NCBI RefSeq assembly: GCF_001641695.1
Contig: NZ_LSEF01000048.1
Coordinates: 18,895-61,333, forward strand
Origin: Bradyrhizobium neotropicale
GTDB lineage: Bacteria > Pseudomonadota > Alphaproteobacteria > Rhizobiales > Xanthobacteraceae
Direction of reading: 5' to 3'
DNA length: 42,439 bases
The position numbers and the translations under genes were made by a program. This document shows positions 1 to 8,001 of the stretch, one piece after another (the stretch's first letter is position 1; every line of letters starts with the position of its first letter). The notes beneath the pieces are model-generated. The model was not told the DNA's origin and did not search any database. It saw only the letters and a list, made by a program, of their open reading frames with translations.

Positions 1-347
1 CTTGCGACTGCGAGGCCGTGATCGGCGGCGACGGCATTGTCCTGTCGATCGCCGCGGCCTCGATCGTCGCCAAGGTGACGCGGGACCGGCTGATGTGCGC
101 GCTGGCGCAGGACTGCCCGGGCTACGGTTTCGAGCAGCACAAGGGCTACGCCGTGCCGGAGCATCTCGAGGCGCTCGACCGCCTCGGCCCCTCCGTCCAC
201 CATCGCACCTTCTTCGCCCCCGTCGTCGCCGCCCGCGCCAAGCACATGCCCTGGACGGTCGAGCCGGTGCCGGACCTGTTCTCTGTGACGGAGGTTGAGG
301 TGCAGGTGGAAACTCAAATCGACATCGACGCGTCAGCGAACCTCTAG
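1..347 (+). CDS. rnhB: Ribonuclease HII, C-terminal part (5' end outside window)
   Basis: This is the C-terminal ~115 residues of RNase HII, which cuts the RNA strand of RNA-DNA hybrids and starts removal of single ribonucleotides misincorporated into DNA. The reading frame is open from the window edge to a TAG at 345-347. Visible family signatures are the [17 protein letters not shown] block, whose Asp belongs to the metal-binding acidic set, followed by YGFEQHKGY and the HHRTFF segment that closes the fold. The earlier catalytic acidic residues lie upstream of the window, so completeness cannot be judged. The final ~35 residues are an acidic tail with no recognised motif. The next gene starts 267 bp downstream, beyond a repeat, so co-transcription is uncertain. 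Confidence 0.93.
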   Translation, partial: CDCEAVIGGDGIVLSIAAASIVAKVTRDRLMCALAQDCPGYGFEQHKGYAVPEHLEALDRLGPSVHHRTFFAPVVAARAKHMPWTVEPVPDLFSVTEVEVQVETQIDIDASANL

Positions 348-370
348 AACGCCGGGGCGCACTTTCTTCG

Positions 371-515
371 CCTCTTCCCGCTTGCGGGAAGAGGCCGGAA
401 ATCAAGCGCAGCTTGAATTCCGGGTGAGGGGGAGCATCCGCGAGTCTCTTTGTCACCGTCCTTGCGGACGCAACCCCTCACCCCAGCCCTCTCCCCGTAA
501 GAACGGGGAGAGGGA
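371..515. repeat. Repeat family C, copy 1 (paired G/C-rich hairpins)
   Basis: This is a composite intergenic repeat. A left hairpin (CCTCTTCCCG / CGGGAAGAGG around 371-394) is followed by a 'CCGG(A)ATTC..GGGTGAGGGG' stretch and then a right hairpin (CCCTCTCCCC / GGGGAGAGGG around 488-515). The same arrangement recurs at 24727-24866 and 40156-40284. It fills most of the 267-bp gap between rnhB and the glycosyltransferase gene. The rest of the gap shows nothing recognisable. Confidence 0.85.
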
Positions 516-614
516 GAAGAGACTCAGTTGCCACGACGCACAGCGCGCTTTATCAAATCAGGTGAGAGCGAATAGGGCCGGCTTGGACGGGTTGGCTGCA
601 CCTTCGGACGTTGC

Positions 615-2123
615 ATGCGGTTTACCTCCCTCGTCATCGAGCTCATTCGCGCCCGGCCGCGGCTGATCGTGTGGATCGTGGTGCTGTTGCAGGCCGCGAT
701 GTGGCTGGTCGTGGCGCTCGTGTTCTACCGCAGTCCGCCCGGCAGCCTTGCAACCCTGCTGGCCTTCGGCCGCGAGTACCAAGTCGGCACTGATCTCGGC
801 CCGCCCTTGCCGATCTGGCTCGCCGACATCGCCTATCGCATGGCCGGCAACCACATGTTCGGCGTCTACGTCCTGGGCGAGCTCTGCGAGATCGCGACCT
901 TCATCGCGCTTTATCACCTCGCACGAGCCGTGGTCGGCAGTCAGCAGGCGGTGCTCGCCGTGCTGCTGACCATGACGGTGCTGGCCTTCTCCTCGCCCGC
1001 GCTCGATTTCGGTCCGCTGGTGCTGGCGCGGCCGCTCTGGACGCTGCTGCTGCTGCATTCCTGGCAGATCATCGGCCAGCGCCGCGGCAATGCCTGGTTC
1101 GCCTGGTCGATCGAGGCTGGGCTGTTGCTGCTGACGACGCCCGCAGCGATCTTTCTGCTCGCGCTGCTCGTCGTCTTCGCGGTCGCGACCGCCGGCGGCC
1201 GCAGGACGCTGCGCGCGCTCGACCCTCTGTTTGCGATCGTGGTCGTCGCCGTGCTGGCGCTGCCCTATGCTGTCTGGCTGATGCGCGCCGAGACCCTGGC
1301 CCTGCCGCCTCTGCCGCAAGCCTCGGAGCTGAACGCCCGCGCGCTCAATGCAGCCTGGCTGCTCGGCGGGCTCGTGCTCGGCGCGGCCGCGATCCCGGCG
1401 CTCGCCTTCCTGAACACCGGCTGGTTCGCGGGCAAGACCGAAGAGCCGCCGATCATCTACCGGCCGCCGGTCGCGCCGCTGGCGCGCAACTTCGTCTACT
1501 TCTTCGCGCTTGCGCCCGCGCTCGGCGCGGTGCTGATCGCCGGCCTGTTCGGCCTCGACGGTGTCGTCGGCGGCGCCGGTGTCGTGCTGGTGATGGCGGG
1601 ACTTGCCGTGGTCGTAGCGGCCGGCGACCTGATCGCGATGCGGCGCGCGCGGATGCTGCGCAGGGTGTGGGCCGCAGCCGTCGTGGCGCCGGCGGCGGGC
1701 GTTGTGCTCGCCGTGCTGGCCATGCCCTGGACCGGCACCGGTGAGATCGCGACCTCGATGCCGGCGCGCGCGATCTCCGACTTCTTCGACGACAGCTTTG
1801 CCCGGCGCACCAATCATCGCCTGCGTGCGGTCGCCGGCGAGACGCAGCTTGCGAGCCTGATCGCGCTGCATTCCGGCCGGCCGCATCTCTTCATCGATGC
1901 CGATCCTGCGCGCACGCCGTGGATGAATTCAGCGAAATTCAGCGAGACCGGCGGCGTCGTGGTCTGGCGCGCTTCCGACACCGCCGGCACGCCGCCGCCC
2001 GACATCCTCAAGCGCTTTCCCGGCATCGTGCCCGAGGTGCCGCGCGCCTTCGAGTGGCTCGTGACCGGACGCCAGCAGCTCCTGCGCATCGGCTGGGCCA
2101 TCGTGCGGCCGAAGGGAATGTAA
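615..2123 (+). CDS. Multi-span membrane glycosyltransferase, GT-C (PMT/ArnT-like, family 39)
   Basis: This 502-residue polytopic membrane protein resembles the family-39 (PMT_2/ArnT-like) glycosyltransferases, which move a sugar from a polyprenyl-phosphate carrier to an acceptor on the outer face of the inner membrane. TM1 lies around residues 18-40. It is followed by a periplasmic loop with the GTDLGPPLPIWLADIAYR segment; an Asp in this loop is the likely catalytic position in GT-C enzymes. About ten further hydrophobic segments follow to roughly residue 380, then a soluble C-terminal domain of about 120 residues. The acceptor and sugar cannot be told from sequence. No clear ribosome-binding site precedes the ATG. 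It was chosen because TM1 follows closely and no better start is nearby. The gene converges on the uracil-DNA glycosylase gene across a 54-bp gap holding a palindrome. Confidence 0.8.
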   Translation: MRFTSLVIELIRARPRLIVWIVVLLQAAMWLVVALVFYRSPPGSLATLLAFGREYQVGTDLGPPLPIWLADIAYRMAGNHMFGVYVLGELCEIATFIALYHLARAVVGSQQAVLAVLLTMTVLAFSSPALDFGPLVLARPLWTLLLLHSWQIIGQRRGNAWFAWSIEAGLLLLTTPAAIFLLALLVVFAVATAGGRRTLRALDPLFAIVVVAVLALPYAVWLMRAETLALPPLPQASELNARALNAAWLLGGLVLGAAAIPALAFLNTGWFAGKTEEPPIIYRPPVAPLARNFVYFFALAPALGAVLIAGLFGLDGVVGGAGVVLVMAGLAVVVAAGDLIAMRRARMLRRVWAAAVVAPAAGVVLAVLAMPWTGTGEIATSMPARAISDFFDDSFARRTNHRLRAVAGETQLASLIALHSGRPHLFIDADPARTPWMNSAKFSETGGVVVWRASDTAGTPPPDILKRFPGIVPEVPRAFEWLVTGRQQLLRIGWAIVRPKGM

Positions 2124-2125
2124 CA

Positions 2126-2167
2126 CGTCATTCCGGGTTCGCGGCTTCGCCGCGCCCCGGAATGACG
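2126..2167. repeat. Repeat family D, short copy (42-bp palindrome between convergent genes)
   Basis: An imperfect palindrome with outer arms CGTCATTCCGGG / CCCCGGAATGACG and an inner GCGGC..GCCGC stem. It starts 3 bp after the glycosyltransferase stop and ends 10 bp before the uracil-DNA glycosylase stop, so it could act as a bidirectional transcription barrier. It shares its outer arms with the longer copy at 18698-18800. Confidence 0.8.
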
Positions 2168-2177
2168 ACGTATGTGG

Positions 2178-2993
2178 TTACGCCGAGCCGCTCCCCAGCA
2201 CCTTCGCGATCGCGCGCAGATCCTGCCAGGCCAGCCGCTTGTAGGACGGCGAGCGGAGCAGATAGGCCGGGTGGAAGGTCGGCAGCGCGCGGATGGTGCG
2301 CGCGCCCGTGTCGTAGTCGAACCAGCGCCCGCGGGTGCGCATGATGCCTTCGCGGGTCGACAGTAGCGTCTGTGTCGAGGGATTGCCGAGTGTCACCAGC
2401 ACGTCGGGATTCACCAGCTCGATCTGGCGCTGGATGAAGGGCAGGCAGATCTGCGTCTCCTGCGGCGTCGGCGTGCGGTTGCCGGGCGGCCGCCATGGAA
2501 TCACGTTGGCGATATAGGCCTTGCTGCGGTCGAGCCCGATCGCGCCGATCATGCGGTCGAGCAGTTTTCCGCTTCGGCCGACGAAGGGCAGGCCTTCGAT
2601 GTCCTCGTCGCGCCCCGGCGCTTCGCCGACGAACATGATACGGGCCTGCGGATTGCCGTCGGCGAACACCAGCCGCGTCGCGGTGTGTTTGAGCGCGCAG
2701 CCCTCGAAGCTCTGCATCAGCTCGCGAAGCGCCTCCAGCGTCGGCGCTGTGCGCGCGGCCTCGCGCGCCGAGGCAATTGCAATGTCGGGGGCAGGCGCCA
2801 CCTCGCCGCGCATGACGGCCGGCGCCGCGACCGGCCGCGGCGCCTCTGCCAGCGGGGCCACGCGCGGGGCCGGCGGCGGGGCGTCCACTTCCGCCAGACG
2901 GTCAATTGGCTCCTCCGCGAGCGCACAGTCGACACCGGCCTCCAGATAGAAGGCTAGTAGCTCGCGGACGGTGGGGGTAGGTTCGGGGATCAT
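2178..2993 (-). CDS. Uracil-DNA glycosylase, family 4-like, with incomplete Fe-S cysteine set
   Basis: This 271-residue enzyme should remove uracil from DNA as the first step of base excision repair. Family-4 motifs are clear: GEAPGRDED (residues 123-131), [10 protein letters not shown] (137-146), [14 protein letters not shown] (163-176), and C-terminal [10 protein letters not shown] with His241 in the DNA-intercalation loop motif. Residues ~30-90 are Ala/Pro-rich and look like a linker, so the protein is longer than typical 200-230-residue members. Family-4 enzymes bind a 4Fe-4S cluster through four cysteines. Here only Cys99 and Cys183 sit at expected positions. The usual CxxC partner is absent, and the residue before RPPGNR is Trp167 rather than Cys. 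A cluster is therefore doubtful. The gene diverges from the ETF-QO gene. Confidence 0.9.
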   Translation of the reverse strand: MIPEPTPTVRELLAFYLEAGVDCALAEEPIDRLAEVDAPPPAPRVAPLAEAPRPVAAPAVMRGEVAPAPDIAIASAREAARTAPTLEALRELMQSFEGCALKHTATRLVFADGNPQARIMFVGEAPGRDEDIEGLPFVGRSGKLLDRMIGAIGLDRSKAYIANVIPWRPPGNRTPTPQETQICLPFIQRQIELVNPDVLVTLGNPSTQTLLSTREGIMRTRGRWFDYDTGARTIRALPTFHPAYLLRSPSYKRLAWQDLRAIAKVLGSGSA

Positions 2994-3038
2994 CTGGAAG
3001 GTCTGACTTTTATATCAGTTTGGAGCGCCTTGCATCCC

Positions 3039-3057
3039 AGCGGAACGCATTTCCGCT
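3039..3057. promoter_or_regulatory. Perfect 7-bp inverted repeat between udg-like gene and ETF-QO gene
   Basis: AGCGGAA-N5-TTCCGCT lies in the 136-bp divergent intergenic region, 46 bp upstream of the glycosylase start and 73 bp upstream of the ETF-QO start. It could be an operator or a small hairpin in the ETF-QO leader. No known consensus was recognised, so the role is a guess. Confidence 0.3.
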
Positions 3058-3129
3058 GTTGTCCTACCCGGAAAAATCGGAAACAAGGGGGCGCAAATGA
3101 CAAGGAACCGTCTCAAGGGCTGAGATCAG

Positions 3130-4791
3130 ATGAGCACCGAAGAACTTCCCCCGCGCGAATCCATGGAATTCGACGTCGTCATCATCGGCGCCGGCCCCTC
3201 GGGCCTTTCGGCCGCGATCCGGCTGAAGCAGCTCAACGCCGATCTCAATGTCGTCGTGGTGGAGAAGGGCTCCGAGGTCGGCGCGCACATCCTCTCCGGC
3301 GCCGTGATCGATCCCGAGGGCCTCGACAAGCTAATTCCCGACTGGCGGAATGATCCCGATTGCCCGCTGAAGACGCAGGTCAAGGACGACCGCTTTTACT
3401 GGATGACCGGCGGCGGCGCGATCAAGCTGCCGAACTTCATCATGCCGCCGCTGATGGACAACCATCATTGCTATATCGGCTCGCTCGGCAATGTCTGCCG
3501 CTGGCTGGCGCGGAAAGCGGAAGCGCTCGGCGTCGAGATCTATCCGGGCTTTGCGGCTGCCGAAGTGCTCTATGACGAGCAGGGCAAGGTGAAGGGCATC
3601 GCCACCGGTGACATGGGCATTGGTCGGGACGGCAAGCCGAAGGACTCCTTTACCCGTGGCATGGAATTGCTCGGCAAGTACACCCTGTTCGCGGAAGGCG
3701 CGCGCGGCAGTCTGACCAAGCAGCTGATCGCGAAGTTCGCGCTCGACTCCAAGAGCGAGCCGCCGAAATTCGGCATTGGTCTGAAAGAAGTCTGGCAGAT
3801 CGACCCTGCCAAGCACCAGAAGGGGATGATCCAGCATTCCTTCGGCTGGCCGCTCGACATGAAGACCGGCGGCGGCTCGTTCCTCTATCACTACGACGAC
3901 AACCTCGTCGCCGTCGGCTTCGTCGTGCACCTGAACTACGACGATCCGTATCTGTCGCCGTTCGACGAGTTCCAACGCTTCAAGACTCATCCCGCGATCC
4001 GCGGCACCTTCGAAGGCGCCAAGCGGCTCGCCTATGGCGCGCGCGCCATCACCGAGGGCGGTTACCAGTCGGTACCGAAGCTCAGCTTCCCCGGCGGCGC
4101 GCTGATCGGCTGCGCGGCCGGCTTCGTCAACGTTCCCCGCATCAAGGGCGTGCACAATGCGATGGGCACCGGCATGCTCGCCGCCGAGCATGTCGCGGCC
4201 GCGCTCGCTGCAGACCGCGCCAATGACGAACTCGTCGAATACGAGAACGCCTGGCGTTCCTCGTCGGTCGGCAAGGACCTGTTCCTGGTCCGCAACGTCA
4301 AGCCGCTGTGGTCGAAGTTCGGCACCGTGCTCGGCGTCGCGCTCGGCGGCTTCGACATGTGGTGCAACACGCTGTTCGGCGGCTCGCTGTTCGGCACGCA
4401 GTCTCATTCGAAGCCCGATCGTTCGACGCTCGATCCGGCCAAGCAGCATGCGCCCAAGAACTACCCGAAGCCGGACGGCAAGATCTCCTTCGACAAGCTG
4501 TCCTCGGTGTTCCTGTCCAACACCAACCATGAGGAGGACCAGCCGGTCCATCTGAAGGTCGCCGACATGAACCTCCAGAAGACGTCCGAGCACGACGTCT
4601 TCGCAGGGCCCTCGAACCGCTATTGCCCGGCCGGCGTCTATGAGTGGGTGGAGGAGGGCGCGAGCCCGCGCTTCGTCATCAACGCCCAGAACTGCGTCCA
4701 CTGCAAAACCTGCGACGTGAAGGACCCCAACGGCAACATCACCTGGGTTCCCCCGGAGGGCGGCGGCGGCCCGAACTACGAGGCCATGTAA
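3130..4791 (+). CDS. Electron transfer flavoprotein-ubiquinone oxidoreductase (ETF-QO)
   Basis: This 553-residue enzyme passes electrons from reduced ETF (fed by acyl-CoA and amino-acid dehydrogenases) to ubiquinone in the inner membrane. The N-terminus has the FAD-binding GxGxxG motif (VVIIGAGPSGLSAA, residues ~17-30). The middle holds the ubiquinone/membrane-associated region typical of the family. The C-terminal ferredoxin-like domain carries four cluster ligands, Cys499, Cys522, Cys525 and Cys528 (C..CVHCKTC). The protein ends in the characteristic GGGGPNYEAM. Length and ends match complete family members. The genes for ETF alpha and beta are not in this window. A GAGATCAG stretch just before the ATG is a modest ribosome-binding site. 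The gene is not tightly linked to either neighbour. Confidence 0.96.
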   Translation: MSTEELPPRESMEFDVVIIGAGPSGLSAAIRLKQLNADLNVVVVEKGSEVGAHILSGAVIDPEGLDKLIPDWRNDPDCPLKTQVKDDRFYWMTGGGAIKLPNFIMPPLMDNHHCYIGSLGNVCRWLARKAEALGVEIYPGFAAAEVLYDEQGKVKGIATGDMGIGRDGKPKDSFTRGMELLGKYTLFAEGARGSLTKQLIAKFALDSKSEPPKFGIGLKEVWQIDPAKHQKGMIQHSFGWPLDMKTGGGSFLYHYDDNLVAVGFVVHLNYDDPYLSPFDEFQRFKTHPAIRGTFEGAKRLAYGARAITEGGYQSVPKLSFPGGALIGCAAGFVNVPRIKGVHNAMGTGMLAAEHVAAALAADRANDELVEYENAWRSSSVGKDLFLVRNVKPLWSKFGTVLGVALGGFDMWCNTLFGGSLFGTQSHSKPDRSTLDPAKQHAPKNYPKPDGKISFDKLSSVFLSNTNHEEDQPVHLKVADMNLQKTSEHDVFAGPSNRYCPAGVYEWVEEGASPRFVINAQNCVHCKTCDVKDPNGNITWVPPEGGGGPNYEAM

Positions 4792-4839
4792 GACAAGGCC
4801 GAAACGTCAATCTGACGCACGTTCGCGTGAGAACGGGCT

Positions 4840-4855
4840 GCGGACCATCGTCCGC
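4840..4855. other. Short perfect hairpin in the ETF-QO / TPR-gene gap
   Basis: GCGGAC-CATC-GTCCGC (6-bp stem, 4-nt loop) lies 49 bp after the ETF-QO stop, with no following T-run, so it is at best a weak terminator. The rest of the 277-bp gap (4792-5068) shows no convincing gene or promoter. The tRNA-like GGTCCGAATCC at about 4940 has no cloverleaf around it. Confidence 0.3.
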
Positions 4856-5068
4856 GGCCACGATAAGGCCATACTAGGAGCGTCTTGGGGCGCACTTGGC
4901 CGATTTGGGGCGTGCGGAGGGGATCGCCGGTCCGAATCCTTGCGGTGAGACGCCAAAAGCGGCATTGTCCGGCCTGACGGTTCCGGATCTCGATGCCGCC
5001 GGTCGCGTTCGCATGCGAGACGGCTTTCTGCTGCAAATCCAGGCACTACCAACTCAAGGCGAGCCCTG

Positions 5069-6865
5069 ATGCTTTCAAATCGTTTCAACCGCTGGACTGT
5101 TGCTGCCATCGCCCTTGCGGGCTCTGCACTTGTGGCGGTCCCGGGCGCGGTCCTGGCGCAGACGCCGGATCATCCGTCCGACACGGCGGCGCAGTTTCCG
5201 ACCCGGAACGATCTGAAGGCGCTGACCACCTCCGGCAGCTATCTCGCCGCCCGCCACGCCAGCGTCGAGCGCGATGCGGCCTCCGCCGCCGCCTTCTACC
5301 GTTCGGCGCTACGCACCGATCCCAAGAACAACGAGCTGCTCGACCGCGCCTTCATCTCCTCGGTCGCCGACGGCGACATCGATGAAGCGGTCAAGCTCGC
5401 CGAGCGCATCCTCACCATCGACAAGACCAACCGCGTCGCGCGCCTCGTCGTCGGCGTGCACGATCTCAAGGTGAAGAAATATGCGACCGCGCAGAGCAAC
5501 ATCAACCAGTCGATCCGCGGACCGATCACCGATCTCGTCGCCACGCTGCTGTCGGGCTGGGCCGCCTACGGCGCCGGCGATGCTAAGGGCGCCGTCGCCA
5601 CGATCGACAAGCTGGCCGGTCCGGAATGGTATCCGCTGTTCAAGGATCTCCACACCGGCATGATCCTCGAACTCGCCGGCAAGGAGAAGGATGCCGGCAC
5701 GCGGTTCGAGCGCGCCTATAAGCTCGACGATTCCATGCTGCGCGTGAGTGAGGCCTACGCTCGCTGGCTGTCGCGCAACAAGGATGCTGCAGCGGCGACC
5801 GCCGTCTACGAGGCCTTCGACAAGAAGCTCGCCCGTCACCCGCTGATCCAGGAGGGTCTGCGCGAGACTCGCGCCGGCAAGAAGTTGCCGCCGCTGGTCG
5901 ATTCCGCGCAGGCCGGTGCGGCCGAGGCGCTCTACGGCATCGGCGCCACGCTGACCCGCCGCGGCGGCGAGGATCTGGCGCTGGTCTATCTCCAGCTCTC
6001 GCTCTATCTGCAGCCCACCCATCCGCTGGCGCTGCTCTCGCTCGCCGATCTCTACGAGTCGGTGAAGCGGCCGCAGATGGCGATCAAGGTCTACGAGCGC
6101 GTGCCGTCGTCCTCGCCCTTGAAGCGCAATGCACAGATTCAGCTTGCCGTCGATCTCGATTCCGCCGACCGCACCGACGAGGCGATCAAGATTCTCAAGA
6201 CCGTGGTGAGCGAGGATCCCAAGGATCTCGAAGCGATCATGGCGCTCGGCAACATCGAGCGCGGCCGCAAGAAGTTCGGCGACTGCGGCGCAACCTATTC
6301 GCAAGGCGTCGACGTGCTGCCGGCCGGCAACGACAAGGCCAACAGCGTCTGGTACTATTATCGCGGCATCTGCGAGGAGCGCTCCAAGGAGTGGGCGAAG
6401 GCCGAAGCCGACATGAAGAAGGCGCTCGAGCTGCAGCCTGACCAGCCGCATGTGCTCAATTATCTCGGCTATTCCTGGATCGACCAGGGCGTCAATCTCG
6501 ACGAAGGCATGAAGATGATCAAGCGCGCCGTCGAGCAGCGTCCCGACGACGGCTACATCGTCGATTCGCTCGGCTGGGCCTATTACCGCATCGGCAATTA
6601 CGAGGAGGCGGTGAAGAACCTCGAGCGCGCGATCGACCTGAAGCCCGAGGATCCCACCATCAACGATCACCTCGGTGACGCTTATTGGCGCGTCGGGCGC
6701 ACGTTGGAGGCCAAATTCCAGTGGTCGCACGCCCGCGATCTCAAGCCCGAGCCGGACGATCTGCCGAAGATCGAGGCCAAGATCGCCAACGGTCTCACTG
6801 AAGACAATTCGAACTCCTCGGCCGCGCAGGCCGAAAAGAAGAAGGACGACGGCAAGGGCGGTTGA
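5069..6865 (+). CDS. Exported tetratricopeptide-repeat protein
   Basis: This 598-residue protein has an N-terminal signal peptide (basic start, hydrophobic stretch ~10-28, AxA-like VLAQ cleavage region). The rest is mostly helical TPR units. The clearest repeats are in the C-terminal half: residues ~425-460 (AEADMKKALELQPDQP), ~495-530 (DSLGWAYYRIGNYEEAVKNL) and ~530-560 (DHLGDAYWRVGR). It ends in a low-complexity Ser/Ala/Lys/Gly tail. TPR domains hold protein partners, so a scaffold role in the envelope is likely, but no specific function can be assigned. The ispE start follows 29 bp after the stop, so the two are probably co-transcribed. AAGG before the ATG serves as ribosome-binding site. 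Confidence 0.88.
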   Translation: MLSNRFNRWTVAAIALAGSALVAVPGAVLAQTPDHPSDTAAQFPTRNDLKALTTSGSYLAARHASVERDAASAAAFYRSALRTDPKNNELLDRAFISSVADGDIDEAVKLAERILTIDKTNRVARLVVGVHDLKVKKYATAQSNINQSIRGPITDLVATLLSGWAAYGAGDAKGAVATIDKLAGPEWYPLFKDLHTGMILELAGKEKDAGTRFERAYKLDDSMLRVSEAYARWLSRNKDAAAATAVYEAFDKKLARHPLIQEGLRETRAGKKLPPLVDSAQAGAAEALYGIGATLTRRGGEDLALVYLQLSLYLQPTHPLALLSLADLYESVKRPQMAIKVYERVPSSSPLKRNAQIQLAVDLDSADRTDEAIKILKTVVSEDPKDLEAIMALGNIERGRKKFGDCGATYSQGVDVLPAGNDKANSVWYYYRGICEERSKEWAKAEADMKKALELQPDQPHVLNYLGYSWIDQGVNLDEGMKMIKRAVEQRPDDGYIVDSLGWAYYRIGNYEEAVKNLERAIDLKPEDPTINDHLGDAYWRVGRTLEAKFQWSHARDLKPEPDDLPKIEAKIANGLTEDNSNSSAAQAEKKKDDGKGG

Positions 6866-6894
6866 GGTTAAGTGCTTTTGGGGGCGTGTCGCCG

Positions 6895-7779
6895 ATGCCG
6901 GCGTTGATTGAAGAGGGACGGGCGAAGGTCAATTTGAGCCTTCGCGTCGTCGGCCGTCGCGCCGACGGCTATCATGATCTCGAAAGCGTGGTCGCGTTCG
7001 CCGACTGCGCGGACCAGCTCACGCTCGAGCCGGGCGGCGAGCTCAAGCTCACCACCACGGGGCCACTCGCCGCGGCCTGCGGCGACACATCCGACAATCT
7101 CGTGTTCAAGGCCGCGAAGCTTCTGGCCGAGGCGGTGCCGAACCTGAAGCTGGGGGCCTTCGCGCTCGACAAGGTGTTGCCGGTCGCAGCCGGTATCGGC
7201 GGCGGCTCGGCCGACGCTGCGGCCGCGCTGCGGCTGCTCGCCCGTCTCAACGATCTCGCACTCGATGATCCCCGTTTGCGGCGGGTCGCGCTTGCGACCG
7301 GCGCCGACGTGCCGGTGTGCCTGCTCTCGCGCGCCTGTGACATGACCGGCGTCGGCGAGCAGCTGTTGCCCTTGATGCTGCCGAGCATGCCCTGCGTCAT
7401 GGTCAATCCGCGCGTGCCGGTCGCCACCAAGGACGTGTTCCAGGCGCTGGGCTTGCGCAACGGCGAGCTCCTGGTCGGCGTCACCGACGTGATCGAAGCT
7501 CCGGCCTGGCCGGAGGAGGGCGCCTCCATCGCCGACTGGGTCGAGGTTCTCGAGACAGTGGCCAACGATCTCGAAGCGCCCGCGATGCGCATCGAGCCCG
7601 TCATCGGCGACGTGCTGGAGGCGCTGCGCGCCTCCGCCGGCGTCAAGCTCGCCCGCATGTCGGGCTCGGGCGCGACGTGCTTTGCGATCTTCGGCGCGCC
7701 GACCGAGGCGCATGCCGCCGCGGAAAGAATCCGCAGTGATCACCCTGGCTGGTGGGTGCATGCGGGGACGTTGAGCTAG
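6895..7779 (+). CDS. ispE: 4-diphosphocytidyl-2-C-methyl-D-erythritol kinase
   Basis: IspE phosphorylates CDP-methylerythritol with ATP in the MEP (non-mevalonate) route to isoprenoid precursors. This GHMP-superfamily kinase shows the N-terminal AKVNLSLRVVGRRADGYHDL segment, the ATP-binding glycine loop PVAAGIGGGSADAAAA (around residues 97-112), and a C-terminal MSGSGATCFAIF motif 3. The ATG at 6895 gives 294 residues, the normal family length. An in-frame TTG at 6862 would overlap the TPR gene and add 11 unrelated residues, so the ATG is preferred, helped by a G-rich stretch ~10 bp upstream. The polyprenyl synthase gene at 11852-12859 acts later in isoprenoid metabolism but is not linked. 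Confidence 0.95.
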   Translation: MPALIEEGRAKVNLSLRVVGRRADGYHDLESVVAFADCADQLTLEPGGELKLTTTGPLAAACGDTSDNLVFKAAKLLAEAVPNLKLGAFALDKVLPVAAGIGGGSADAAAALRLLARLNDLALDDPRLRRVALATGADVPVCLLSRACDMTGVGEQLLPLMLPSMPCVMVNPRVPVATKDVFQALGLRNGELLVGVTDVIEAPAWPEEGASIADWVEVLETVANDLEAPAMRIEPVIGDVLEALRASAGVKLARMSGSGATCFAIFGAPTEAHAAAERIRSDHPGWWVHAGTLS

Positions 7780-7786
7780 GCTTTTT

Positions 7787-7866
7787 CGTCATTGCGAGCG
7801 CAGTGAAGCAATCCAGAATCTTGCCGCAGTGGCAGACTGGATTGCTTCGCTACGATCGCAATGACG
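7787..7866. repeat. Repeat family A, copy 1 (80-bp palindrome)
   Basis: An 80-bp imperfect palindrome with long arms beginning CGTCATTGCGAGCGCAG and ending CGATCGCAATGACG, each continuing through GAAGCAATCCAGA / TCTGGATTGCTTC. Further copies of identical length are at 11575-11654 and 22743-22822. It lies in a 222-bp gap made almost entirely of families A and B. Confidence 0.9.
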
Positions 7867-7898
7867 TGGATGGAGATGTGCGCCACGCACAAGACGCT

Positions 7899-7991
7899 GT
7901 AGGGTGGGCAAAGCGGAGCGTGCCCACCACGTCGATTGCCCGATCTGGGTGCATGGTGGGCACGGCGCTGTTGCGCCTTTGCCCACCCTAC
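7899..7991. repeat. Repeat family B, copy 1 (93-bp palindrome)
   Basis: An imperfect palindrome that starts GTAGGGTGGGCAAAGCG, has inner GTGCCCACC / GGTGGGCAC arms and ends GCCTTTGCCCACCCTAC. Related copies are at 15421-15512 and 40856-40947. It ends 10 bp before the stop of the leftward hydrolase gene, between convergent ispE and that gene. Confidence 0.9.
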
Positions 7992-8001
7992 TGCGGTTGA
8001 G

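Noticed and set aside
558..1886. Open frame of 442 codons antisense to the glycosyltransferase gene
   Set aside because: Very rich in Arg/His/Gln/Asp, no domain, fully antisense to a convincing membrane protein gene.
4935..4975. tRNA-like T-loop sequence GGTCCGAATCC
   Set aside because: No acceptor stem, D-arm or anticodon arm could be found around it; likely chance.
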